Below, piece by piece: positions 33,622-43,070 of a stretch of DNA of 45,203 bases. The stretch spans positions 1-45,203 of the forward strand of contig CAJMLT010000009.1 in NCBI GenBank assembly GCA_905214325.1, in the 5' to 3' direction. Positions within the stretch are counted from its first letter, which is position 1. Each line of letters opens with the position of its first letter. A program made the position numbers and the translations under genes. The notes beneath the pieces were generated by a model. It did not search any database. It saw nothing but the letters and a program-made list of their open reading frames with translations, and had not been told where the DNA came from. The stretch is from an uncultured bacterium (GTDB lineage Bacteria > Actinomycetota > Coriobacteriia > Coriobacteriales > Eggerthellaceae).

Positions 33622-34545
33622 TTAGTGCGATGTGTAGAGAAACGTGGTGGTTCCGACCGTGACGCGGTCCCCCTCGTTGAGGATGACCGATGCGATATGC
33701 TTGCCGTTTACCAAAGTGCCGTTGGTGGATCCCAGATCGGCGACACCCCATACGGCAGGTGATTCGCAGCGGATTTCCGCATGGATGCGACTTGCATTGA
33801 GGTCGTCGAGCACGATATCGCATTCGATGGCCCGCCCGATCAGGATACGGGTGGCATGCAGGGGGAAGGAACGACCGGTGGTGAGGTTCACCAGGTGGGG
33901 TTCACCCTGAATGACGGCACCGCCCGACACGGGTGCTTCGCCGGCGAAGCGTGTTGTATTGGGAATGACGACGGGCTCGGCGATCGAAGAGGCCAAGGCG
34001 TGATCCTCGGCCATGACGTCGATGCCGCTACTCGTGTAGGGACGATCGGGTGCATAGGCTTGCGGACGTTGGGCGGGTGCAGGTGCCGGAGCGGGCACCT
34101 GCACCGACGCAGCGGATCCGACGGGCTGCAATCCGTAACGCTCCATTTCCTCATCGCGCAACTGCTCGATGATGGGAGCGGATACCATTTCCGCGATGAC
34201 ATCGAATTTGCCCGATTTCAATTCCTCGTCGACGATGAAACGTACCAAAGGTGCGCCGTCCATGACCAGACCTTCTTCGGCGGCTTTGGCGCGCAGGTAG
34301 GTTTCCGTTTCTCCGGCGAGGGTAGGATAGTAGCCGAACAACCTTCCATCGTCGTCGGGATTGACCAAGATGGTGTAGAGCGTGGGGGCGAATTCCTTGC
34401 CCGCGCCGACCATCTTCTCGCGGCGCATCTGCTTCTCGGATTTCTTGGCTATCTGAACGGGAGAGATAGGGGCATCGAAGAGTTTGTCGTTCATGCCTTC
34501 GAAGCCGTCTTCGACACGTCGTTCGAATCTCGAGAATAAGCCCAT
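33622..34545 (-). CDS. fhaA: FhaA-like protein: DUF3662 plus C-terminal FHA domain
   Basis: 307 aa. The N-terminal 125 residues are the FhaA-type DUF3662 region (MGLFSRFERRVEDGFEGM, then PVQIAKKSEKQMRREK and TLYTILVNPDDDGRLFGYYPTL). A Pro/Ala-rich linker (about 145-185) precedes an FHA domain at about 220-307 with ILIGRAIECDIVLDD, SRIHAEIRCES and DLGSTNGTLVNGKHI. FhaA in mycobacteria binds phosphorylated wall-synthesis partners such as MviN/FhaB circuits. It is the first gene of the fha-pstP-ftsW/PBP-pknB operon; ATG 34545 follows AAGGAGAGCAGCG. The promoter presumably lies just upstream, in the stretch that also holds a 6-bp inverted repeat. Confidence 0.94.
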   Translation of the reverse strand: MGLFSRFERRVEDGFEGMNDKLFDAPISPVQIAKKSEKQMRREKMVGAGKEFAPTLYTILVNPDDDGRLFGYYPTLAGETETYLRAKAAEEGLVMDGAPLVRFIVDEELKSGKFDVIAEMVSAPIIEQLRDEEMERYGLQPVGSAASVQVPAPAPAPAQRPQAYAPDRPYTSSGIDVMAEDHALASSIAEPVVIPNTTRFAGEAPVSGGAVIQGEPHLVNLTTGRSFPLHATRILIGRAIECDIVLDDLNASRIHAEIRCESPAVWGVADLGSTNGTLVNGKHIASVILNEGDRVTVGTTTFLYTSH

Positions 34546-34597
34546 CGCTGCTCTCCTTGTGAAAATAGGGGTAATTTTCGGCGTGGTTCAGGTGTTA

Positions 34598-34616
34598 TCT
34601 TGCCATAAATGCAAGA
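34598..34616. promoter_or_regulatory. Inverted repeat upstream of fhaA
   Basis: TCTTGC (34598-34603), seven bases, GCAAGA (34611-34616). It lies about 53 nt before the fhaA start in a short gap that must hold its promoter. Six-base arms are modest and may be chance. Confidence 0.3.
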
Positions 34617-34724
34617 CGATGGGGGCTTTTTTACGCAATCGTCATCAAAAGGGGCTCCGCACCGGAAGAGAGAGGGCGATATGGGGTGTCGGTGGCGATG
34701 TCGGTCGATCGGGTGCGCGGAGAG

Positions 34725-35585
34725 TCAGAGGCGCCATTGCCTGTCTGCGAGGAGGGGGCGTAAGGTGTCGAGGGCGTCCAGCCCGTCAAGGTATCCCTGC
34801 CGCCCTGCCGCTTTGAGGCGGTTGCCGTCCTTTTCCATGCGATCGAGCTTCAGTTCTTCGCCGGGGGCGAGGACGAAGGCTTTTCCGGCTTGTTCGAGTG
34901 CGGATAGTTCCGCGAGCTCCCGATTGTAGACTTCGTGGCGAAGACTCATCGCCTCTATGAGGGCGGGATAGTGACCCAGCGCCTGTTCCATGATGTGAAG
35001 GCCTTTCTGGGGGGACTTCCGATAGCCGCGTGGCTGCGTGAGCACGACGACGAGGAAATCGCATCCGTCGGCCAGCGCCTCTTCGAAGGGAATGGGACGG
35101 GTGACCCCGCCATCGAGATAGATATGTCCCTGCCACTCGATGGGGCGGGAGAAAAGAGGCATGGAACAACTTGCCCGAATGACGGTGAAGCGCTCGTCGA
35201 GATCGCTTTTGTCGAAGAAGTGGGGAAGGCCCGTTTCGATATCGGTGGTGCCTATCTTGAAGGCGCAGGGGTTGGCCCGACAGGCGTCCCAATCGTAGGG
35301 ATCGTAGTGTTGGGGGATTTCCCCGAAGAGGAAATCCATTCCGAAATAGGAGCCGGTTTTGATCCAACTTTTGAGGCTCGCATAGCGGGGCTCATCGGTG
35401 TAGTCGATATTGCAGCGCAATGCCCGGCCCCGTTGTTTGGATAGATAGGAGGCTCCGTTGGAGGCACCGGCCGAAACGCCGACGACGTAATCGGGCATGA
35501 AGTCCCGTTCGAGAAACGCCTCGATCACCCCTGCGGTATATACGCCGCGCATACCGCCGCCCTCGAATACGACACCCACCTTCAC
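34725..35585 (-). CDS. Patatin-like phospholipase
   Basis: 286 aa, no signal peptide, so cytoplasmic. The oxyanion loop EGGGMRGVYTAGV, nucleophile elbow GVSAGASNG (GxSxG) and the catalytic Asp in YLDGGVTRPIPFEEA (DGG) show an intact Ser-Asp dyad of the patatin fold, as in the YjjU-type bacterial lipases. It probably hydrolyses acyl esters of lipids; the substrate is unknown. The start is GTG at 35585 with AAAGGTGGAG upstream. It is alone between the fhaA promoter region and the divergent c-di-GMP gene. No terminator is clear after it. Confidence 0.93.
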   Translation of the reverse strand: MKVGVVFEGGGMRGVYTAGVIEAFLERDFMPDYVVGVSAGASNGASYLSKQRGRALRCNIDYTDEPRYASLKSWIKTGSYFGMDFLFGEIPQHYDPYDWDACRANPCAFKIGTTDIETGLPHFFDKSDLDERFTVIRASCSMPLFSRPIEWQGHIYLDGGVTRPIPFEEALADGCDFLVVVLTQPRGYRKSPQKGLHIMEQALGHYPALIEAMSLRHEVYNRELAELSALEQAGKAFVLAPGEELKLDRMEKDGNRLKAAGRQGYLDGLDALDTLRPLLADRQWRL

Positions 35586-35914
35586 CGATACTCCACCTTT
35601 CTCCGATCATGCTTTTGTTTCAGTATAGATTTCCCGAGATGGAAAGCGTATCAGTTCACAATTTCTTAAGGATTCCTTAAAAGGGTAAAGCGTGTCGGAT
35701 CGACGGTGATCGTAGACTCAACAAATAGAAGAGCCTGGGTTCTTTATGCAGGAAGAAGGCTTTTCCTCCATCTCAAACGATACAATTTCATCAAAGATGG
35801 AAAACAGGACCGTCGTCGGGGTACGTGGCGGATGAGACCCCGGTTTCGAACACGATCACCGCTCCCGCGTGCTATCGGGGCTCTGCGTCGTTCATGAGGG
35901 AGGAGGGGCCCGTC
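35586..35914. promoter_or_regulatory. Intergenic region with a perfect 15-bp inverted repeat
   Basis: Between divergent genes. A perfect palindrome TTAAGGA-T-TCCTTAA occupies 35666-35680, an operator-like element that could control either gene. A further structure near 35729-35767 (AGCC...TTCTT paired with AAGAA...GGCT followed by TTTTCC) resembles a weak attenuator upstream of the giant gene. A minus-strand TATACT near 35620-35630 may be the -10 of the lipase gene. No match to a c-di-GMP riboswitch was found. Confidence 0.4.
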
Positions 35915-38900
35915 ATGGAGAAGATACATGGTCGACCCGTCGTCTTGGTGGTCGACGATTCGTTTACCAGCAGAGCGCTACTGAAAAAGGCTCTTTCAAC
36001 CGACTTCGAGGTGATCGAGGCGGATGACGGTCGTAGGGCTTTGGAGGTTTTGTCTCGCCGCGCAGATGTGGCTGCAATCGTTTTGGATATCCAAATGCCC
36101 GAACTCGATGGCTACGGGGTCCTTATAGCCATGATGGAAGACGAGCGTCTGCGCTCCATTCCGGTTATCGTCTGCACCGGCTACGATGACGTGGAAAGTC
36201 AGATCGCCGCGCTCGACCACGGCGCCGTTGACGTATTGGTCAAACCTTTCAATCCCCAGGTCACTCTCGCCCGCGTCCGCAACGTCATCGTTCGGCGCGA
36301 AGTGGCGCAGAAGGCCGCTCTCGCCCAGGCGCTCGAGCAGATGCTCGAGCAGGCCGACATCGACGAGAAGACGGGTCTTCTCGACAGGCGCGCCTTCTGT
36401 CGTAAGACCACGGAGGCCATCAAGACCCATCCGGATCGGGCGTATGTGGTTCTCCTCTGGGATGTCGATCGTTTCAAGGTATTCAACGAGGTGTTCGGTG
36501 TGGAGGCAGGGGATGCCTTCATCTCCGAAATCGGTTCGGCGATAAACGCCCGATTCGGCTCTCGGATGATATGTGGGTATTGGGGAGCCGATCGCTTTCT
36601 CGTCTGCATGACGCGGGAGCAGATGGAAAAAGACCATTTCGTGGCGACCCTGGAGGCGCTTGTAGCCGACTTCCGAATCGATTTCGAATTCGTGTTGAGG
36701 ATCGGCGTCTACGAGATAGACGAACCGGATATCAGTGCGGAACTCATGTGCGATCGCGCCTTGCTCGCCCTGCGCTCGACCAAGGGCGACTATGCGACGA
36801 GGATGGCTTACTACGATGACTCCATGCGCGTGGAGCTGGTGGAGGAACAGCGTATCGTCAGCCAGATGGATACGGCGTTGGAGCAAAGACAGTTCGCCTT
36901 GTACCTGCAGCCGCAATATGATTGTGGAGCGAAGAAGATCCACGGGGCCGAAGTCCTCGTCCGTTGGATACATCCGCAGCGGGGTGTCATGTCTCCCGAT
37001 TCTTTCATTCCGATGTTCGAGCGCAACGGGTTCATCAGTAAATTGGATGAATATATATGGCGACAGGCGTGTCGTCTTCTCCGTTCATGGTTGGATGCCG
37101 ACAAGCCCGTGATACCTCTTTCCGTCAATGTGTCCCGCCGTGATATCTACAATCCTAATCTGTGTGAGATATTCGAAGGCTTGATGAAGGAATATCGTCT
37201 GCCCCATTCCCTTTTGAGGCTCGAGATCACCGAATCGGCTTATACGGAAAACACCGATCAGCTCATCCAGACGGTCAATTCCCTGCGCGCGGCGGGGTTT
37301 TCCGTTGAGATGGACGATTTCGGTAGCGGCTATTCGTCCCTGAGCGCTTTGCGTGAAGTGCCGATCGATGTATTGAAGTTGGACATGAAGTTCTTCGGTG
37401 ACGGTGATGGTGGTGCCCGAGGGGGAAGCATCCTCAGCTCGGTGATACGTATGGCCAATTGGATCGACTTGCCCGTGATAGCCGAAGGGGTCGAGACGAA
37501 GGAGCAGGCGGAGTACCTGCGAAGCGTGGGTTGTGCGTGTATGCAGGGCTACTACTACGCCAAGCCCATGTCGGTGACGGATTTCGAGCTGCTTCTCGCC
37601 AAGGAATCGATCGAGGAGGATCCCGGCCGTCGTTTCTCCACCAATATAGAGGGATCGACGAACTTTCTCTCCGCGTCCGCGCAATCGGTGTTGCTGTTCA
37701 ACAGTTTCGTCGGTGGGGCTGCCATCGTGGAGTACGACGGCGGAAACGTCGAGGTATTGCGCCTCAACGATCGCTACCTCGAGGAACTGGGAACCACGCG
37801 GGAGGAGTATGCGCAACACAAGCTCCATCTGTTGGAACGTTTGGATGGAGAGAACCGCTCCGTGTTTCTGAAGGCGGTGCGCCAAGCTATCAGCACCGGC
37901 GAGGAAAGCCATTGCGAAGTGCAATCGCTGCCGCTGGAAGGCCACTCCGATGGTTTGTGGACGAGTGTCCACATGCGTTTGCTCGCCCGTGCGGAGACGC
38001 GCTCCATTCTCTATCTGTCCGTCGAGAACATATCCTATCGGGTGCAGCTCGCCACCCGCCTCCAGTCCATCATGGACGGAGTGCCGGGGGGAATCCTAGA
38101 TTTTGAGAAAACCGATCGCCCACGGATCACCTATTTCAATCACACGACCGCTTCCATGTTCGGTTATGGGAATGAGGAGTATCGCAAAAAGGTGGAACGG
38201 GCACCGTTGGCCATGGTTCATCCCGATGATTTTCTCATGGTTCGAACCAAGGTGCGGGAAATGCTCGACGACGATACGCAGGCAACCGAAGTGACCTATC
38301 GCCACCAGTGCGCCGACGGCGGGTGGCGCTGGGTGCGTTTGCGCTCGCGCGTCACGCGTCGGCAGGGGGATTCGGTGTTCGCCAGCGGCGTGTTGACCGA
38401 TGTCGATGATGAAGTGAAGGCTCAGAAACTCGCGTCGCGTCAAACCCAGAAACTCGACCGACAAAGGGTCGCCCTCCGAGCTCTCTATGACACCATTCCC
38501 TGTGGGGTCATGCAGTTCGCCGCCGATACGGCCACCAAGGGAGTCGGTGGGTTGGTGGACTTCAACGATACGGCGTGGAGGATATTCGGCTACGGCAATC
38601 GTTCCCAATATGTGGAATCCATTCATGCCAAAAGCAAGTTCAAAGATGTCCATCCCGATGACCTTGCGGAATTGGAAAGATGCATCTCCGGTCTCTTCGA
38701 GGCGCACTTGGGTGAAAAGGCGAGTTGCGATCATCGTGTCATCAGGCAGGATGGAAGCGTTCGTTGGGTGCGTTCTCTTCTGCAGAGGGTGCGTTTTCCC
38801 GGCGGCGGTGACGAGACGATCCAGTCGGTGTTCACCGATGTCACCGAGCAGAAGCAAGAGGATGCCGGCAAATTGGTAGACGTTCTATTCGAACTCTACG

Positions 38901-41779
38901 ATGAGATTTTCGAGTTCGACGCCGAAACGAATGACTGCCGGATGCTGTCCGCAAAGAATCCCGATGACCCTCGGATCGGGGTGTTCGTGTCGTTTGAGGC
39001 CCATCTCGATACCTTGTGTGATCGCTACGTCACGCCGGACGACAGGGATCGTGTGCGTGATTTCTACGAGACGATCCGTCGTGGCGGCTACAGCGTTGCA
39101 ACGAGGACGATCGAATACCGCTACACCTCTTCCGATGGCGACGAACGTTGGGCTTCGGCATCGATCGCCCCGGTGGGAGGAGGTCGGTATCTGACATGCA
39201 ATCGAGACATCACGGATCGAAGGGAAGCTGAAATGCTCCATGAAGAGGCCGATGTCTTGCGGGATCGGATCGATGCGGAAAGAAAGGAACTCGAACGGGT
39301 TCGCATTCTCGTCGATTCCGCCGGGATGCTCATCTACGATTACGATTTCGCTTCCGATACGCTGAGGATACAGCGCAGCTCTTCGAAGGAAGGCGAAGAG
39401 GAGGTAACGAGACGATATCGCGCGACGCTTTCGGAAAATGCCGCGATCGGCTTCGAGGATCGATCGCGCATCGGTGGCCTGATCGATGAGGCATCACAGA
39501 CGTCGGGCCTATATACCATCGTCTACCACGGCAACCGGTTCGGTGGGGGATTTCGCTTGTGTCGGGCTCATCTCGTCGTTGCTTGTGATGTGCCGGGTGG
39601 GCCTCGGCGTATCGTCGGGCTTATCAGTCCGGCCGAAGAGGGGTCGGAGTTCGGAGGGGGTGCGCCCTCTCGTATCGGCTCTCGTTCTCATGGGGAGGAC
39701 CTGAATCGCTATGCTCACATCCTTTGCGGTCTTTTCGATGAGGTGCTGGAGTTCGATTTCGGCAGCGGATCGTTTTCCTCTATCGCATCTAAGCATTCTT
39801 CTCTGCTGCCCGCTTACGGCGCATCGGATCTCGACGGTGCATTGAAGCAATGGTTGACGTTGCTTCCCGATGGGTCCGACCGCGAACGACTGGCCGATTT
39901 CTTGCAGCTCGATCACATCGGAGATCTTTTTCGCAGGGGCATCGTTCCCACGATCGACTATACCGTCATTTCATCCCAAGGTGCGAAGCGCCGTTGCCGC
40001 ACTACGCTTCTCCGGTTGGATGGGAAGAGGTATCTCTGCTGCAACAAAGACATTACCGGATATGGGGAATGGGAGACTTTGCGGGCGCAGGTCGAAGACC
40101 TCGAGCGATCTCTCGAAGAGCAGGATCGTTATCGTATCGCCGCAGATCAAACGGGGATTGCGATTATCGACATGAATTACGAAACCGACTCGTTCTTCTC
40201 CACGAAAACCTACGATCGTTACGAATTCAGCAAGTATGATCCCCATGACGTATTCACCAACGCCTTCGATGGGGACTTGGTACAAGACGATGACCTGGCG
40301 ACCTTCCAGTCGTTTTTCGCCGAAGCCGATCGGGGCGTGCGTAGCGCAAGCGTCGATCTTCGCCTCAAAATGTCCGATGGATCGTATCATTGGACCCGGA
40401 TGGGGGGAAGCTTCATTCGGTCGAAGCAGGGCGATCCCCTGCGGGTCGTCGGTACCCTCACCGATATCGATCGGGAGGTGAATGCGCGCTTCACCTCCGC
40501 CCAATTGGCCGATCGCCTGAAACGTATCGTGGACAATATCGCCGCCGGAGTGATCATCTATGAAATGGAGCCCCGCTCGTTGCCCGTCTATGCCAGCGAT
40601 CGCGCTTGCGAGTTGCTCGGCTATACGCGCGAGGAATGTGACCTGCGGATAGCCAATGCGCAGGTCGTCGGCTTCGAGCCCGATGAGGGTATGCTCTCCG
40701 AGGAGGAACGGGAGGAGCTTCAGAACGGAAAACCCGTCGTCATCGATCGTTTCTATCCGCAGGGGGCCGTCGGAGGGGGCTTGTGGTTCCGTGTCCTGTG
40801 CAGTTTGAGCGAGGAGCAGGATGGAAGGCTGTTGTGCTATGCGGTCATAACGGATATCACCGGTGAGGTGAAGCGGGAGCAGGAGCATCTTTGGAAAGCC
40901 GAGAAATACCGCCTACTCAGCGAATCGGCAGATACGATCACCTTCGATTACGCTCCCGATGACGACACCATGCGGGTTTCGCTCATGATGTCCGACGGTG
41001 TTCCCATGGAAGAGGCGATCGAATGTTATCTGGCCAACTTCATCGATAACAGGCGCATCATCGACAAGGAGAAACCGGGCTTCCAGCACGCTTTACGCTC
41101 CGCGTGTCGAAAGGCGAAAAGCGGCGTCTATGATTTCGAAGGGGAGTTCTATCCCGGCGAGCGATGCTGGTATAGAGCGCGTTACACCAGTCTCGCCGAT
41201 GAGCAGGGGCACGTTTACCGCGTGGTTGGCCGCCTCGATGACATAAGCGATATCATGCATCGCCAAAATCAATTGCGGGCATCCGCCCATATCGACAAAG
41301 TGTCGGGAACCCATAACAAGAATTATGCGCTCTCCATGATCACGGAAACGCTGAAGCGGAAGAGTCCGGAACGTCTGGACGCAGCCTTCTTCCTGGATAT
41401 AGATAACTTCAAATCCCTGAACGACACCTATGGTCATCTGGAAGCCGACCATGTTTTGAAGCAGGTCGGTGAGATATTACAGAGCCTGTTCCGCGAAGAT
41501 GATATCATCGCGCGTTTCGGCGGGGACGAATTCGTCGTATATATGAAAAACCTCAAGAACTCGAACGTGATAACGACCAAAGCGAGAGAAATAGTGAGGC
41601 GTATCGGTGAAATAGGTGTCAACGATGAACATCCGGTACGCTGCAGCGCCGGTGCCGCCTGTGTCGTCGGTGAGGGAATGGATTACGATACGGTGCTCGG
41701 TCGTGTCGATGAGGCGCTCTACCGTGCGAAGGACAACGGTAAAAACGGTTATGTGATCTACGACGATTATGCGTTGTAG
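35915..41779 (+). CDS. Giant REC-GGDEF*-EAL-PAS(x9)-GGDEF cyclic-di-GMP protein
   Basis: 1954 aa from ATG 35915 (AGGAGG eight bases upstream; the frame to 35825 lacks one). Order: receiver, about 7-125, with acceptor Asp58 (AIVLDIQMP) and Lys110 (LVKPF) intact; GGDEF domain about 150-310 with the motif degenerate (WGADRF at 223-228); EAL about 320-560 with AEVLVRW (Glu kept), EITES, DDFGSGYSS and EGVET; about nine PAS-like modules in 590-1782; and a C-terminal GGDEF domain (about 1790-1950) with FGGDEF and I-site RxxD. So it has one probable phosphodiesterase and one probable cyclase, controlled by phosphorylation and many sensors. No membrane span is evident. PAS modules 4-5 and 6-7 look like a duplicated pair. 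A LysR gene follows convergently. No neighbouring histidine kinase is visible. Confidence 0.9.
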   Translation: MEKIHGRPVVLVVDDSFTSRALLKKALSTDFEVIEADDGRRALEVLSRRADVAAIVLDIQMPELDGYGVLIAMMEDERLRSIPVIVCTGYDDVESQIAALDHGAVDVLVKPFNPQVTLARVRNVIVRREVAQKAALAQALEQMLEQADIDEKTGLLDRRAFCRKTTEAIKTHPDRAYVVLLWDVDRFKVFNEVFGVEAGDAFISEIGSAINARFGSRMICGYWGADRFLVCMTREQMEKDHFVATLEALVADFRIDFEFVLRIGVYEIDEPDISAELMCDRALLALRSTKGDYATRMAYYDDSMRVELVEEQRIVSQMDTALEQRQFALYLQPQYDCGAKKIHGAEVLVRWIHPQRGVMSPDSFIPMFERNGFISKLDEYIWRQACRLLRSWLDADKPVIPLSVNVSRRDIYNPNLCEIFEGLMKEYRLPHSLLRLEITESAYTENTDQLIQTVNSLRAAGFSVEMDDFGSGYSSLSALREVPIDVLKLDMKFFGDGDGGARGGSILSSVIRMANWIDLPVIAEGVETKEQAEYLRSVGCACMQGYYYAKPMSVTDFELLLAKESIEEDPGRRFSTNIEGSTNFLSASAQSVLLFNSFVGGAAIVEYDGGNVEVLRLNDRYLEELGTTREEYAQHKLHLLERLDGENRSVFLKAVRQAISTGEESHCEVQSLPLEGHSDGLWTSVHMRLLARAETRSILYLSVENISYRVQLATRLQSIMDGVPGGILDFEKTDRPRITYFNHTTASMFGYGNEEYRKKVERAPLAMVHPDDFLMVRTKVREMLDDDTQATEVTYRHQCADGGWRWVRLRSRVTRRQGDSVFASGVLTDVDDEVKAQKLASRQTQKLDRQRVALRALYDTIPCGVMQFAADTATKGVGGLVDFNDTAWRIFGYGNRSQYVESIHAKSKFKDVHPDDLAELERCISGLFEAHLGEKASCDHRVIRQDGSVRWVRSLLQRVRFPGGGDETIQSVFTDVTEQKQEDAGKLVDVLFELYDEIFEFDAETNDCRMLSAKNPDDPRIGVFVSFEAHLDTLCDRYVTPDDRDRVRDFYETIRRGGYSVATRTIEYRYTSSDGDERWASASIAPVGGGRYLTCNRDITDRREAEMLHEEADVLRDRIDAERKELERVRILVDSAGMLIYDYDFASDTLRIQRSSSKEGEEEVTRRYRATLSENAAIGFEDRSRIGGLIDEASQTSGLYTIVYHGNRFGGGFRLCRAHLVVACDVPGGPRRIVGLISPAEEGSEFGGGAPSRIGSRSHGEDLNRYAHILCGLFDEVLEFDFGSGSFSSIASKHSSLLPAYGASDLDGALKQWLTLLPDGSDRERLADFLQLDHIGDLFRRGIVPTIDYTVISSQGAKRRCRTTLLRLDGKRYLCCNKDITGYGEWETLRAQVEDLERSLEEQDRYRIAADQTGIAIIDMNYETDSFFSTKTYDRYEFSKYDPHDVFTNAFDGDLVQDDDLATFQSFFAEADRGVRSASVDLRLKMSDGSYHWTRMGGSFIRSKQGDPLRVVGTLTDIDREVNARFTSAQLADRLKRIVDNIAAGVIIYEMEPRSLPVYASDRACELLGYTREECDLRIANAQVVGFEPDEGMLSEEEREELQNGKPVVIDRFYPQGAVGGGLWFRVLCSLSEEQDGRLLCYAVITDITGEVKREQEHLWKAEKYRLLSESADTITFDYAPDDDTMRVSLMMSDGVPMEEAIECYLANFIDNRRIIDKEKPGFQHALRSACRKAKSGVYDFEGEFYPGERCWYRARYTSLADEQGHVYRVVGRLDDISDIMHRQNQLRASAHIDKVSGTHNKNYALSMITETLKRKSPERLDAAFFLDIDNFKSLNDTYGHLEADHVLKQVGEILQSLFREDDIIARFGGDEFVVYMKNLKNSNVITTKAREIVRRIGEIGVNDEHPVRCSAGAACVVGEGMDYDTVLGRVDEALYRAKDNGKNGYVIYDDYAL

Positions 41780-41818
41780 GCATATCCATGTCCATGGCGG
41801 AGCCGCCACGCATGTGTC

Positions 41819-41843
41819 CACGGAGGGCTTTCTCCGCGGTTTT
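41819..41843 (+). terminator. Hairpin after the giant c-di-GMP gene
   Basis: CGGAG and CTCCG (about 41821-41836, extended by outer CC/GG with one mismatch) around GGCTTT, followed by CGGTTTTCCC. It lies 40 nt after the stop. Confidence 0.5.
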
Positions 41844-41884
41844 CCCGATGGTCCACAAGGCGTTCCCGTTGCTTCGTGACGGGC

Positions 41885-42745
41885 CTATGCGTTCGTTTCC
41901 AAGGTTTCCTTGCGTTTGATGAGGCAAAGGGGCACCTGCATGTTTTCATCATCATGAAACGGCACCGGTTTGGTACGGAGGTAGTCGGAATCCAATCCTC
42001 CGAGATGGGGAATGATGAACGCCCCTCCCTTATCGAAGAAGGCGATCTGTTCGTCTATGGCCCGTGTCGATGAGCCGATATCGGTGATGCCGTGTTCGGT
42101 TTCAAGCAGGGCTTCAACCGTTTCATTGAAGAAGTCGAAGTCGGGCCACAGGGCCAAAGGTGTTCCGTCCAATTCGGTGAAGCGCAGCGTGGTTTTCCCA
42201 CTCAAGGGGTTTCGCTGTGACATCTGGGCAACGCAGGGCAGATGGCATAGGATCTCGCATGTATAGGGCATGGGGACATCGGATATATTTCCGATTATCA
42301 TGACGGCATCGGCGGCTTTGTTCGCAAGAGCCTCAAAGCAAAGCGTCTTCGATCCGAAATGGATGATCGCGTTCATTTCGAATCGCTCGTTGAGATAGGT
42401 GGCCGTTCTCAGGCTCGATCTTTCGGTTGAGGAATAGGAGGGCGTGCAAAGATATACGTTCAGTTTTTCGGTTCCGGCGCTGCTGCCGACCCTGTCGTGC
42501 ACGAAGCGCTCGAGGCTTTCATACTGAAAGAGGAAAGGCCGGGCCTCCTGATAGAATTCGATGCCGAATTTCGTGGGTACGGAACCACGATTCTGCCTTT
42601 CCAGTAACGGTATTCCCAATTCGGCCTCGAGATCGGCTATGGCTTGCGACATGCCCTGGAGAGAGCTGAACTGATCGCGTGCTGCGGCGGTGATGCTCCC
42701 ATGCTCGACGGCTGAAATGAAATACTTTATCTGGACGATATTCAA
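41885..42745 (-). CDS. LysR-family transcriptional regulator
   Basis: 286 aa. The N-terminal winged helix (about 1-62) reads IKYFISAVEHGSITAAA, then GMSQAIADLEAELGIPLLERQ and GSVPTKFG, all typical LysR. The effector-binding domain (about 90-286) is not specific enough to name the ligand. The start is TTG at 42745, the only one that supplies a normal LysR N-terminus; AAAGGT lies about seven bases upstream. It is convergent with the giant c-di-GMP gene and faces tRNA-Leu upstream, so the usual divergent target gene is not present in the window. Its target is unknown. Confidence 0.92.
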   Translation of the reverse strand: MNIVQIKYFISAVEHGSITAAARDQFSSLQGMSQAIADLEAELGIPLLERQNRGSVPTKFGIEFYQEARPFLFQYESLERFVHDRVGSSAGTEKLNVYLCTPSYSSTERSSLRTATYLNERFEMNAIIHFGSKTLCFEALANKAADAVMIIGNISDVPMPYTCEILCHLPCVAQMSQRNPLSGKTTLRFTELDGTPLALWPDFDFFNETVEALLETEHGITDIGSSTRAIDEQIAFFDKGGAFIIPHLGGLDSDYLRTKPVPFHDDENMQVPLCLIKRKETLETNA

Positions 42746-42827
42746 TGCTGTGACCTTTACGGGGAAGTGCGGTGTTGTCTACCCTGGCCTGAAGTGCGTG
42801 CGGCGTAGGGATCATCAAGGATAATAA

Positions 42828-42858
42828 TAAAAACCCCCGATCGATGACCGAGGGTTTT
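42828..42858 (-). terminator. Terminator of tRNA-Leu(CAG)
   Basis: AAAACCC...GGGTTTT hairpin (about 42830-42858, one mismatch); on the minus strand it is followed by TTTTTATTATTATCC. It starts about 15 nt after the tRNA 3' end. Confidence 0.85.
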
Positions 42859-42872
42859 AGCGAGTAGACAAA

Positions 42873-42959
42873 TGGTGCGGGTGAAAGGACTTGAACCTTC
42901 ATGAGTTTGCACTCATACGGACCTGAACCGTACGCGTCTGCCAATTCCGCCACACCCGC
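42873..42959 (-). tRNA. tRNA-Leu (anticodon CAG)
   Basis: Minus strand, 87 nt with encoded CCA. Acceptor GCGGGTG pairs with CACCCGC, discriminator A. The anticodon arm is TACGGTT-CAG-GTCCGTA, followed by a class II variable arm (GAGTGCAAACTC) and T-arm GGTTCAAGTCC. It reads CUG codons. The rest of the 42746-43070 gap holds only its terminator and short flanks. Confidence 0.96.
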
Positions 42960-43070
42960 ATTTGTTTTCTTCCGGTCGCAACCGAAAGCAGACTGAATAA
43001 TACAGGACTTGGCGATGCATAGCAAGAACGATATCGAGGAAGGACCGCCATGAAACATCGGGCGGGTTTT

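Noticed and set aside
35700..35914. Possible c-di-GMP (GEMM) riboswitch before the giant gene
   Set aside because: I could not find the conserved GEMM core sequences (GCA...AAACC, GAC-GCAAAG); only a weak hairpin is visible.
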